Positions 1 through 6,897 of a DNA stretch of 28,562 bases are shown piece by piece. Origin of the DNA: an uncultured Lachnospiraceae bacterium (GTDB lineage Bacteria; Bacillota; Clostridia; Lachnospirales; Lachnospiraceae); the NCBI GenBank assembly GCA_910586025.1, contig CAJUIO010000044.1, positions 1-28,562 of the forward strand, in the 5' to 3' direction. The translations under genes and the position numbers were made by a program. The stretch's first letter is position 1; each line of letters starts with the position of its first letter. A model generated the notes under the pieces. The model saw only the letters and a list, made by a program, of their open reading frames with translations. It did no database searches and was not told the origin of the DNA.

Positions 1-598
1 CCGCATCCTCCTTATCCGAATATTTCTCGGACAGCCTGGGATAAAACAGATTCAATACCGGAAGATTCTCTTCCCTGGAAAGATATTCTTTTATCTCGTC
101 ATTGCTGTAGTCAATGCCAAACACGTATTCATAAGTCCCAAAGCTATGGGAGTTTTCAGGAATCTGACAAATACTCAGAAAGAGGGGAAATCGGTATTCT
201 CCCGTTTCCAATTCTGCCTTGCCCAGTACGAGAACCTCCTCTGAGCCCGCCATGGCTACCGTTGAAGTGTCATTCAACACCAGGATCTGCATTTCCGTGT
301 TCCGAGGAAAAGAATCCACATCCTTCATCTGAGTCCGAATAATGTCAACACTCCCTTCCACTTCCAGCATATAGCTTATGGCTTCCTCCTCCGTAAACCC
401 CTTCTGGTCAAAGCCGTATTGAATTCCTCCCCTTTCCAGACTCCACATCATAAAACCGGCATCACATGCCACATCCCGCTCATGATATTTTTCTGTGACT
501 GTCACGGTTTCTTTACGATTTCTCAGGATTACAATCCCCATTGCCATAGCGATGCATAAAATGAGAGCGGCTATCCGCCAGATGCTTCTTTTTTTCAT
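1..598 (-). CDS. Membrane-anchored or exported protein of unknown function, N-terminal part only
   Basis: The gene starts at 598 and runs off the left edge, so only about 199 residues are visible. The start MKKRSIWRIAALILCIAMAM is preceded by AAAGGGAG at a good distance. Residues 7-25 form one hydrophobic segment after a basic N-terminus, without a lipobox cysteine, so it is either an uncleaved anchor or a signal peptide. The rest is soluble and acidic, with several aromatic residues. I recognise no family and assign no function. A candidate promoter lies just upstream (638-665), which suggests that it starts its own transcript rather than continuing from the ATPase gene to its right, which ends in its own terminator. 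Confidence 0.75.
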   Translation of the reverse strand, partial: MKKRSIWRIAALILCIAMAMGIVILRNRKETVTVTEKYHERDVACDAGFMMWSLERGGIQYGFDQKGFTEEEAISYMLEVEGSVDIIRTQMKDVDSFPRNTEMQILVLNDTSTVAMAGSEEVLVLGKAELETGEYRFPLFLSICQIPENSHSFGTYEYVFGIDYSNDEIKEYLSREENLPVLNLFYPRLSEKYSDKEDA

Positions 599-637
599 GA
601 AAATCTCCCTTTAAATTATCTTTATTCCTCACACGAA

Positions 638-665
638 ATTATAAAGACATTTTTCATAGTGTCCC
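638..665 (-). promoter_or_regulatory. Candidate sigma-A promoter for the left-edge gene
   Basis: On the minus strand GGGACA (665-660) is followed after 16 bp by a perfect TATAAT (643-638), about 40 bp before the start codon at 598. The -35 matches four of six consensus bases. Promoter activity is inferred from sequence only. Confidence 0.5.
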
Positions 666-698
666 GAAGTAAGATACTAAGTGCGAAACAATCCGCAG

Positions 699-768
699 GC
701 ATCAGGGGGCAAAATACCTTTTGACCCCAACATCTTAAATACAATATAGCAGATTCCCCCCCTGATGC
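699..768. repeat. 70-bp inverted repeat with a nested alternative hairpin
   Basis: The 11-bp arms GCATCAGGGGG (699-709) and CCCCCTGATGC (758-768) are exact reverse complements. Inside, GGGG/CCCC and CAAAA/TTTTG (about 705-728) can form a second hairpin that uses the same G-run, so the two folds exclude each other. It lies upstream of the left-edge gene's promoter, in the gene-free stretch 599-931. No poly-T tract follows either end, so a simple terminator is unlikely. It could be a small transposon remnant or a structured RNA. Confidence 0.5.
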
Positions 769-885
769 AAGATGGCAAATCATGCGTTTACCGTGCACCC
801 CATTTTCGCATGTACGATGATTATGCGATCGGAAACTTAAAATACATAAATAACAACAGAACTGTATAGCTGTCATGGAAAACAA

Positions 886-924
886 GGGTGCGGCATACAT
901 CTGACGATGATGTATGCCACACCC
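886..924 (-). terminator. Rho-independent terminator after the DUF4143 ATPase gene
   Basis: A 16-bp stem pairs GGGTGCGGCATACATC (886-901) with GATGTATGCCACACCC (909-924), with one G-U-type mismatch and a 7-nt loop. On the minus strand it begins 7 nt after the ATPase stop codon and is followed by TTGTTTTCC, a moderate U-tract. Confidence 0.75.
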
Positions 925-931
925 CATATTT

Positions 932-2263
932 TTACAGAAACGGAACCATATAGACCGGCAGACAGAAAATATCCCTGTCCTTCCTGACATCCTTTGTATA
1001 TATCAAATATCTCCTGAGCACCCGCTCGGAAAATTTATCCTGAAAGGCATCCAGAGAAGCATGCCTTTTATATCCGGATGATTTAATCTCCAGAGGGCAG
1101 ATCTTATTTTTTCTCGCAATCAGAAAATCGACCTCATAATTTTGATTCGATGATTCCTTGGGAAACGTATAATAAAACAATTCATTTCCCGCTGTTTTCA
1201 GCATCTGGGCGACAATATTCTCATATAAATACCCCAGATCCGTGCCCAGCTTATCATTTAAAAGCTTTTCATAGATTTCATTTTCCGTAAAATCTCTGTC
1301 CTTAAATGCTAATGTCGTAAACAGTCCGGTATCGCACAGGAAGAGCTTATATCTGCGGGGATCCTTGTGGAAAGCCATCCCCGCACTCGGATTATCCGCA
1401 TGATATGCAATATATACCGTCATGGAATCCTGCATATCTGCAAGTATCTCCCTGACCCGCTCTTCCTTTTCTCCTGCGATTACACTTGACACCTGGTATC
1501 TGGACGCATTTTTATTCAGCTCTGCGGGAATGGCATCAAACAGCATACCCGCTCTTCCCGTGGGATCAATCTTTCTGAAATCATCCTCGTACAGCTCAAG
1601 AATATTTCTTTTTACCTGATCCACAATGCTCAGATTATTTGTTGATCTGTACGTGTCAACCGCCTGCGGCATACCGCCGACCAGCATATATAACCGGAAG
1701 TCACGCAATAAGCGCCTGTTTAAATCATCTCCAAGGGAAATCATTCTCTCGTAAGCGTCCCGAAGCATCGGAATCGTGACAGTATCTCCCAGAGCCCATC
1801 GAAATTCCTCATAATCCAGCGGATATAACTGAAGCCTTGTCTCCTCGCTCGGAATTACGATATCCTTTATATTCTTTTTTATGGACAGCAGAGACCCTGT
1901 TTCGATATAGTCATAGCGGCGGTCCTTTACCAGATGCTTGATCGCCTGTCTCGCCAGGGGCTGCATCTGCACCTCGTCAAAAATAATTACAGACTTTCTT
2001 TCTGTCAGATTCACACGATAGATCATCTGCAAACGCAGAAAAAGAAAATTCAAATCCGAAAGATCATGAAAGAGTTCTTTCACTTCCTTTGAAGCAATGG
2101 AAAAGTCTATCAGAATATAACTCTCATACTCGTTCTTTGCAAATTCCTCAACAAGCGTTGACTTTCCAACTCTTCTCGCACCCTTTATCAACAGAGCCGT
2201 TTTCCCGTCAAACTCCCTTTTCCACTCCAACATCTTATCATAAAGCTTTCTCTTAAAGATCAT
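932..2263 (-). CDS. Orphan ATPase of the AAA_14/DUF4143 type
   Basis: A 443-residue ATPase with Walker A GARRVGKS at about residues 28-35, Walker B SVIIFDEVQ at about 91-99, and a following ETGSLL sensor-like motif. The C-terminal part contains EVDFLI and, 12 residues on, LEIKS, the restriction-endonuclease-like signature usual in DUF4143 proteins. This family is widespread as single genes in anaerobes and its function is not established. I chose the start at 2263 because AAGGAAGG stands 10 nt before it; an ATG at 2329 in the same frame lies inside the tandem repeats and has no ribosome-binding site. The gene ends in a strong terminator and is not functionally related to the sugar-uptake genes upstream. 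It appears intact. Confidence 0.85.
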   Translation of the reverse strand: MIFKRKLYDKMLEWKREFDGKTALLIKGARRVGKSTLVEEFAKNEYESYILIDFSIASKEVKELFHDLSDLNFLFLRLQMIYRVNLTERKSVIIFDEVQMQPLARQAIKHLVKDRRYDYIETGSLLSIKKNIKDIVIPSEETRLQLYPLDYEEFRWALGDTVTIPMLRDAYERMISLGDDLNRRLLRDFRLYMLVGGMPQAVDTYRSTNNLSIVDQVKRNILELYEDDFRKIDPTGRAGMLFDAIPAELNKNASRYQVSSVIAGEKEERVREILADMQDSMTVYIAYHADNPSAGMAFHKDPRRYKLFLCDTGLFTTLAFKDRDFTENEIYEKLLNDKLGTDLGYLYENIVAQMLKTAGNELFYYTFPKESSNQNYEVDFLIARKNKICPLEIKSSGYKRHASLDAFQDKFSERVLRRYLIYTKDVRKDRDIFCLPVYMVPFL

Positions 2264-2297
2264 GACACCGGATCCTTCCTTTCCGCAAAAGCATTTT

Positions 2298-2388
2298 TGC
2301 CGAAAATCCCGGAATCTTTTTTGCGCCATATGCCGAAAATCCCGGAATCTTTTTTATATTATATGCCGAAAATCCCGGAATTTACAAG
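2298..2388. repeat. Three tandem 33-bp repeats between permease and ATPase genes
   Basis: Units begin at 2298, 2331 and 2364. Each opens with TGCCGAAAATCCCGGAAT; the first two continue with a T-run and an ATA-rich end, and the third diverges after about 18 bp. The period of 33 is a multiple of three, so open frames through it read as an 11-residue repeat, but no start with a ribosome-binding site supports translation. On the minus strand the spacer between units 2 and 3 contains TATAAT 18 bp after TTGTAA, so the repeats may carry the ATPase promoter. Confidence 0.85.
2356..2385 (-). promoter_or_regulatory. Candidate promoter inside the tandem repeats, for the DUF4143 ATPase
   Basis: On the minus strand TTGTAA is followed after 18 bp by TATAAT, which lies at the junction of the second and third repeat unit. 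It is about 90 bp upstream of the ATPase start at 2263. The 18-bp spacer and four-of-six -35 make this a moderate match. Confidence 0.4.
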
Positions 2389-2414
2389 CCTGTGTCAGAA
2401 AATTTTCCAATTCG

Positions 2415-3311
2415 CTAACCCTTTACCGCCCCGATCATGACCCCCTTCTCAAAATATTTCTGGATGAACGGGTAAATGCACAGCACCGGCACCGTGGATA
2501 CAATGATCACCGCAAACTTGACCTGATCCGCATACTGCTGGGCATAGCTTCCCTCTCCCGCCCCCGTTGTTCCCGCCATGGCCTGATTGGAGATCAGGAT
2601 GTTGCGCAGGATAATCTGCAGCGGCTGGTATTCATCCTTATTTAGATAGAGCAAAGCCGTAAAAAAGTCATTCCAGTGCCCCACCGCATAGTACAGCAGA
2701 ATCACGGAGATCACTGCCCTGGAAAGCGGAAGCACAATCGACCAGAAATATCTGATATGAGAGCATCCGTCCAGCCAGGCGGCCTCCTGCAGTTCGACCG
2801 GGATCGAATTCTCGAAAAAGGTTCTGGTTATGATCAGATTATAGACACTCACCGCCCCCATGATGATCATCACATAGGGAGAATTTGTGAGATGGAGCGT
2901 CTTTACCAGCATGTAAGTGGGCACCATGCCTCCCCCGAAGTACATGGTAATCACAAAAAGCGTCATGAGAAATCTGCGGGCTTTGAACCTGCTCTGGGCA
3001 AGCACATAGGCCGCCGGCAGAGTGACTGCCAGATTCAGCAGCGTTCCCGCCACCGTATAAAGGATCGTGTTTCCATAGCCCAGCCACAGGTCAGCCCTTT
3101 CCATGATCTTGCGGTATCCAAAAAAGTTGATTCCCTTAGGGATCAGCTTTACCAGTCCCTGGTTCACCATATTGGAGTTGCTGAAGGAAGCGATCACAAT
3201 AAAATACATAGGATACAGTACGATCAGCAGGGCTGCTATGGCCACCGCCGTCACACAGACAAAATAGAGCCTGTCTGAGAATCCCATCTTTAAAGCCTTT
3301 GTCGTATTCAT
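2415..3311 (-). CDS. CUT1 sugar ABC transporter permease, LplC/AraQ type
   Basis: A 298-residue inner-membrane permease of the MalG-like subfamily with about six membrane segments, the first at residues 17-38. The cytoplasmic EAA loop is clear (QEAAWLDGCSHIRYFW followed by LPLS), which is where the transport ATPase docks. The C-terminus EKGVMIGAVKG is typical of the LplC group. It starts with GGGAGGAG before ATG and lies 13 bp behind the partner permease, so the two are translated together as a heterodimer. No ATPase gene for the transporter is in the window; such systems commonly use a shared MsmX-like subunit encoded elsewhere. The substrate cannot be read from the sequence. Confidence 0.93.
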   Translation of the reverse strand: MNTTKALKMGFSDRLYFVCVTAVAIAALLIVLYPMYFIVIASFSNSNMVNQGLVKLIPKGINFFGYRKIMERADLWLGYGNTILYTVAGTLLNLAVTLPAAYVLAQSRFKARRFLMTLFVITMYFGGGMVPTYMLVKTLHLTNSPYVMIIMGAVSVYNLIITRTFFENSIPVELQEAAWLDGCSHIRYFWSIVLPLSRAVISVILLYYAVGHWNDFFTALLYLNKDEYQPLQIILRNILISNQAMAGTTGAGEGSYAQQYADQVKFAVIIVSTVPVLCIYPFIQKYFEKGVMIGAVKG

Positions 3312-3324
3312 ATTCTCTCCTCCC

Positions 3325-4239
3325 TCACATCAGGCTGATATCAGCCGTCTTTCTTGAGACCATGTTCGCTATCATCAGGAAGACAAAATTGACAATGGTA
3401 TTAAACAGTCCAACCGCCGAACCAAAGCTGAACTGTCCGGACTGCACACCGATATTGAAAACATAGGTGGAAATTACCTCTGATACCGATATGTTCATGT
3501 CATTCTGCATCAGGAAAACCTTTTCAAACCCGACGCTGAGCACCCGTCCCATGTTCATGATCAGAAGGATAACGATGGTGGGCACAAGAGCCGGAAGCTC
3601 CACATGGATCACCTGCTTAAAACGATTGGCTCCGTCCACCCTTGCGGCATCATAAAGCTGGCCGTCCACGGAGGAGAGCGCCGCAATAAAGATAATACTG
3701 TTCCATCCGGCGGACTGCCAGATTCCCGACAGCACATATACCGGCACAAAGGCACCCGGCGTTCCCAGAAGATTTACCGACTGAGGAATCAGATGCGAGC
3801 TTTTCAGCAGCCCGCTCACCACTCCCGTGCTGGGCGAAAGTAAAATCTGCAGGATAGCCACCATGACTACCGTGGAAATGAAGTACGGCATATATACCGC
3901 GGTCTGAACCACTCTCCTGAGCTTTTGCTGCCGCAGGGAATTGATCACCAGAGCCAGAAGGATCGGCACCGGAAATCCGCATATCAGCGAGAAAAAAGAA
4001 ATCACAAAGGTATTGCGCAGGGTAGTTCCAAACATGGGGCTCTGAAAATACTGCATAAAGTATTTAAGTCCGACCCAGTCTCCACCTGTGAGGCCTTTGG
4101 AAAAATCATATCTGCGAAACGCCAGCTGAATCCCATACATGGGTCCATAGCAAAATATAATAATGTATGCCAGTGCGGGCAATATCATCACCCAAAGCTG
4201 CCAGTCCCTTTTTAAAGCGGAAAAAATTTTACGTCCCAT
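3325..4239 (-). CDS. CUT1 sugar ABC transporter permease, LplB type
   Basis: A 304-residue MalF-like permease with six predicted membrane segments. The N-terminal motif YGPMYGIQLAFRRYDF after the first helix is characteristic of the LplB group, and the EAA loop reads DAARVDGANRF followed by ELPAL. A ribosome-binding site GGAGGTG stands just before the ATG. It follows the binding lipoprotein gene by 70 bp containing a stable hairpin (4262-4295) and precedes the second permease by 13 bp, so it is the middle gene of a lipoprotein-permease-permease unit. Confidence 0.93.
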   Translation of the reverse strand: MGRKIFSALKRDWQLWVMILPALAYIIIFCYGPMYGIQLAFRRYDFSKGLTGGDWVGLKYFMQYFQSPMFGTTLRNTFVISFFSLICGFPVPILLALVINSLRQQKLRRVVQTAVYMPYFISTVVMVAILQILLSPSTGVVSGLLKSSHLIPQSVNLLGTPGAFVPVYVLSGIWQSAGWNSIIFIAALSSVDGQLYDAARVDGANRFKQVIHVELPALVPTIVILLIMNMGRVLSVGFEKVFLMQNDMNISVSEVISTYVFNIGVQSGQFSFGSAVGLFNTIVNFVFLMIANMVSRKTADISLM

Positions 4240-4261
4240 TATACACCTCCATTACGGAACC

Positions 4262-4295
4262 GAGCCGGGGAACACTCAAGGCAGTCCCCCGGCTC
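4262..4295 (-). promoter_or_regulatory. Intercistronic hairpin between binding lipoprotein and permease genes
   Basis: The arms GAGCCGGGG (4262-4270) and CCCCGGCTC (4287-4295) pair perfectly around a 16-nt loop. No U-tract follows on the minus strand, so full termination is unlikely. Such hairpins after binding-protein genes are known to protect the upstream mRNA and lower downstream expression, which would give more lipoprotein than permease; that role is inferred here. Confidence 0.6.
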
Positions 4296-4309
4296 TTACA
4301 TCCATCCAA

Positions 4310-5986
4310 TTACTTTGTCGCCTCCAGATATCTCTCATAGGCTGTCTGCCTGATTTCAAGATTCTGCGCAAGTCCGATATCATAGACAGACTTCACATAG
4401 GCATCCCATTCCTCCTCGATATTTCTGGTGGAATCCGTGAGCCATGCCGCATAGGTCTGGTCAACTATGTTATTGATGTTGCTCTGGTTCATAGCCAGAT
4501 CCGCATTCTCATCGGTTGTATAATTGATAAATTTTGCAGGATAAGTGTCACATTTCTCCTCCATCAGGTCGAGCGTGGGATCAAGGGGCTCTCTTTCCGC
4601 AAGAACTCTCGCCATATCCTCTCCCATCGTCAGCTTATCCTTCATGTCATCCGCAATGTAATAAGGACTGTAATCCGCAAAGGAGTTGGTCCACTTCCAG
4701 GTGCCGGGATCAATACTGGAATCTGCGGGAGGCAGCACCGTATAAGTACCGTCGCCATTATCCTGGATACAGTTATCCACCTCATTCATTCCTCCGAACA
4801 ATACCTGGATTCCGATTTCCTCCGCATAGAAATCATCTATGAAGCTCACTGCCGCTTCCATATTCTTACAGTTTGCGCTCAGAGCCACTGTCGCAGCATT
4901 CACGGAATTGTTGTCATAGTAATAGCCCCAGTACACCTCATTTTCATCGGAATCCGCATGAGGCTTCAATGCGGGAAGCGGCACATACTGGTCTGCCACC
5001 TCCGTTCCGAACCGGTCTCCGCTCTCCCAGCCGAGGGTAACACCCACCTTTGCCGTGGTCCCCTCTCCCCGGGCCAGAGACTGAAACTTGGAATAATCCT
5101 GCGTGATGACCTCCTCATTGATAAGGCCTTCCCCGTACAGCTCCTGAAGCCAGATCATAAACTCCTTATAGTTCTCGTCCACCCTGAAGTTTTTGACGGT
5201 TCCGTCCTCCACGTAATACCCATCGCTCTCATTCATCAGCGGAACTCCGAAGCACCCCAGCAAAAAGCTTGGGAAGCCGTTAAAATCCAGAGGGATCTCA
5301 TCCGTGGTATCTCCGTTTCCATTGGGATCCTTGTCCCGGAAGGCGAGCAGAACCTCATGCAGCTCGTCCATGGTGGAGGGCATCTGCAGGCCAAGGGCAT
5401 CTACCCATGTCTTGTTAATATACAGAACCCTGTTTGTCCTGGGCCAGAGGCTCCTGTAATTCGGGAGACCGTAAATGGCTCCGTTTTCATCGGTGCAGAG
5501 CGTTCGAAGCTCCGGATGATCCTCGAACATCCCGGCCACGTTGGGCATATCGCCCGCCTCTATATACGGCGCAAGATTCTCAAAGAGGCCGTTGTAGGTT
5601 GCAAAATCCGTGGTCGCGGTTGCCTTAAACAGAATATCCGGTATATCTCCGCCTGCAAACATAACGCTCTTTTTCTGATCCCAGTCCGCAGTGATCTGCT
5701 GCCACTCAATATCCACTCCGTTCTCTTCCTCCAGAATGTTAAGCCACTCCATCTCATTCACGTCCTTTGTGAGACTGTGCTTACTGATCAATGCGGTAAG
5801 CTTGACCTTCTCTCCTGTCGATGCGCTCTCTTTTTCCGCCTTCTCTCCGCTCTGTCCGCCCTGGTCAGATGTATCTGATGAAGCCGCAGTGTCCTTTCCG
5901 ACTCCCTGTGAATTGCCACAGCCCGCCAGAACTCCCGCAGCCATGCAGCCAGCCAAAAGCAATGCCAACCATTTCTTTCTTATCAT
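4310..5986 (-). CDS. Extracellular sugar-binding lipoprotein, LplA type
   Basis: A 558-residue substrate-binding protein of a CUT1 ABC transporter. The N-terminus is a lipoprotein signal: two lysines, a hydrophobic stretch and the lipobox LAGC with Cys at residue 23, followed by a Ser/Gly/Glu-rich linker. The size and segments such as GDIPDILF and NGNGDTTDEIPLDFNG fit the large LplA-like binding proteins. I chose the start at 5986 because AAGGGAG lies 8 nt upstream; an in-frame ATG at 6127 would add 47 residues before the signal peptide and is rejected. It is the first gene after the YesM/YesN pair and has its own promoter region with two palindromes, so it is the likely target of that regulator. 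Confidence 0.92.
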   Translation of the reverse strand: MIRKKWLALLLAGCMAAGVLAGCGNSQGVGKDTAASSDTSDQGGQSGEKAEKESASTGEKVKLTALISKHSLTKDVNEMEWLNILEEENGVDIEWQQITADWDQKKSVMFAGGDIPDILFKATATTDFATYNGLFENLAPYIEAGDMPNVAGMFEDHPELRTLCTDENGAIYGLPNYRSLWPRTNRVLYINKTWVDALGLQMPSTMDELHEVLLAFRDKDPNGNGDTTDEIPLDFNGFPSFLLGCFGVPLMNESDGYYVEDGTVKNFRVDENYKEFMIWLQELYGEGLINEEVITQDYSKFQSLARGEGTTAKVGVTLGWESGDRFGTEVADQYVPLPALKPHADSDENEVYWGYYYDNNSVNAATVALSANCKNMEAAVSFIDDFYAEEIGIQVLFGGMNEVDNCIQDNGDGTYTVLPPADSSIDPGTWKWTNSFADYSPYYIADDMKDKLTMGEDMARVLAEREPLDPTLDLMEEKCDTYPAKFINYTTDENADLAMNQSNINNIVDQTYAAWLTDSTRNIEEEWDAYVKSVYDIGLAQNLEIRQTAYERYLEATK

Positions 5987-6010
5987 TTTCTTTCTCCCTT
6001 CACAATTACG

Positions 6011-6020
6011 ACCGATCGGT
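6011..6020. promoter_or_regulatory. Perfect 10-bp palindrome in the leader of the binding lipoprotein
   Basis: ACCGATCGGT is its own reverse complement and lies about 25 bp before the lipoprotein start at 5986, followed by a T-run on the plus strand. With no loop it is a poor hairpin, so a protein-binding site is more likely than a terminator. Function is inferred. Confidence 0.35.
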
Positions 6021-6027
6021 TTTTTAG

Positions 6028-6053
6028 GAAACGACAAATTCATTTGACGTTTC
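6028..6053. promoter_or_regulatory. 26-bp near-perfect palindrome, candidate operator of the lipoprotein-permease unit
   Basis: On the minus strand the arms are GAAACGNCAAAT and ATTTGNCGTTTC, around a 2-bp centre with one mismatch in each arm. It lies between the candidate -10 (6072-6077) and the lipoprotein start, a position where a bound repressor would block transcription. No U-tract follows either side, which argues against a terminator. Confidence 0.5.
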
Positions 6054-6071
6054 GTGTTGTTATTGATGATA

Positions 6072-6077
6072 ATTATA
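6072..6077 (-). promoter_or_regulatory. Candidate -10 element of the lipoprotein-permease unit
   Basis: A perfect minus-strand TATAAT, 86 bp before the lipoprotein start. No good -35 is found 16-18 bp upstream, which fits a promoter that needs an activator such as the adjacent AraC-type regulator. Confidence 0.4.
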
Positions 6078-6123
6078 CGGAAAAAGAGCTTTCTCTGACA
6101 TTGCATGGATTTCGTTTTTTGTG

Positions 6124-6897
6124 TCATTTTTTCTGTCTGGCATCCTCCCGGCAGGCCGTTGGGGTCATTCCCGTCATCTCCTTAAAAACCTTTCCGAAAT
6201 GTCTGGCATCCTCGAATCCCACCTTCCCGGCAATCTCATTGATATTCATGTCCGTGTTTCCCAGAAGCCTTCTGCTCTTTTCGATTCTGAGTTTTTTCAG
6301 ATATGTACTGAAATTTTCGCCCGTGTATTCTTTGAATGTGGAGGAAAACATGGAGTAATTCATGGAAACATAATTGGACACCTCCGCCATGTCAATGGGA
6401 TTTCCATAATTCTTCCGGATATAGTCCACTGCCTTTTGCATTTTGTTTTTGCTCACGCTGGTCAGCGTTATCTGTGTATCCTCAGGATTTTCCGCCCCGC
6501 CGCCACCTCCCCTTGCCCGGAAGATCTCCTCCGCATTCCAGAGAACCCTGTTGAGCTCCTTGCGGTCAACCGGTTTCAGCAGATAATCCATGGCCTTATA
6601 CCTCATCATTCCCTTGGCATATTCAAATTCCGCATACCCGCTGATGGCGACAATCAGCGGGCGGCTCTCCTCCTCCATGTTTTCAAAGATCCATTCCGCC
6701 AGCTCCAGGCCGTTCATCACCGGCATTCTGACATCCGTGAGAACAAGGTCGTATCTGTCCTTTTCCAGAAATCCGAGCGCCTCCTTTCCGTTTCGGCACT
6801 CCGTAATCTCACGGCAGGATACCCCGCTCTCCTCAATCATCACATAGATTCCATAGCGAATCATTTTTTCATCTTCCACAATTAAGATCTTTCTCAT
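6124..6897 (-). CDS. YesN-type response regulator with AraC DNA-binding domain
   Basis: A 257-residue cytoplasmic regulator. The N-terminal receiver domain (about 1-120) has the acidic pocket near residue 9, phospho-acceptor Asp55 in LVLTDVRMP, Ser86 and Lys108 in LLKPV, so it should be phosphorylated normally. A short linker holding five consecutive glycines joins it to a C-terminal AraC domain with two helix-turn-helix units (about 148-252; NINEIAGKVGFEDARHFGKV is the second). This is about half the length of the classic YesN, lacking the middle region. Its ATG overlaps the kinase stop as ATGA, so the pair is translationally coupled. The likely target is the lipoprotein-permease unit directly downstream. 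Confidence 0.93.
   Translation of the reverse strand: MRKILIVEDEKMIRYGIYVMIEESGVSCREITECRNGKEALGFLEKDRYDLVLTDVRMPVMNGLELAEWIFENMEEESRPLIVAISGYAEFEYAKGMMRYKAMDYLLKPVDRKELNRVLWNAEEIFRARGGGGGAENPEDTQITLTSVSKNKMQKAVDYIRKNYGNPIDMAEVSNYVSMNYSMFSSTFKEYTGENFSTYLKKLRIEKSRRLLGNTDMNINEIAGKVGFEDARHFGKVFKEMTGMTPTACREDARQKK

Noticed and set aside
622..990. A 122-codon minus-strand frame in the left intergenic region
   Set aside because: It spans the ATPase terminator and the candidate promoter of the left-edge gene; composition and lack of a ribosome-binding site argue against translation.
2264..2329. A 22-residue N-terminal extension of the DUF4143 ATPase
   Set aside because: The extension is translated from the tandem repeats, has no ribosome-binding site, and the start at 2263 has one and aligns with the normal beginning of the family.
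2298..2388. CRISPR array
   Set aside because: Only three units with a 33-bp period and almost no unique spacer sequence, and no cas genes in the window.
4163..5878. A 571-codon open frame on the plus strand
   Set aside because: It is antisense to the binding lipoprotein, its residue composition is unlike a real protein, and it has no ribosome-binding site. The lipoprotein on the other strand has clear signal peptide and family features.
5987..6127. A 47-residue extension of the left binding lipoprotein
   Set aside because: It would put a hydrophilic stretch before the lipoprotein signal and covers the promoter and palindromes; 5986 has a good Shine-Dalgarno.
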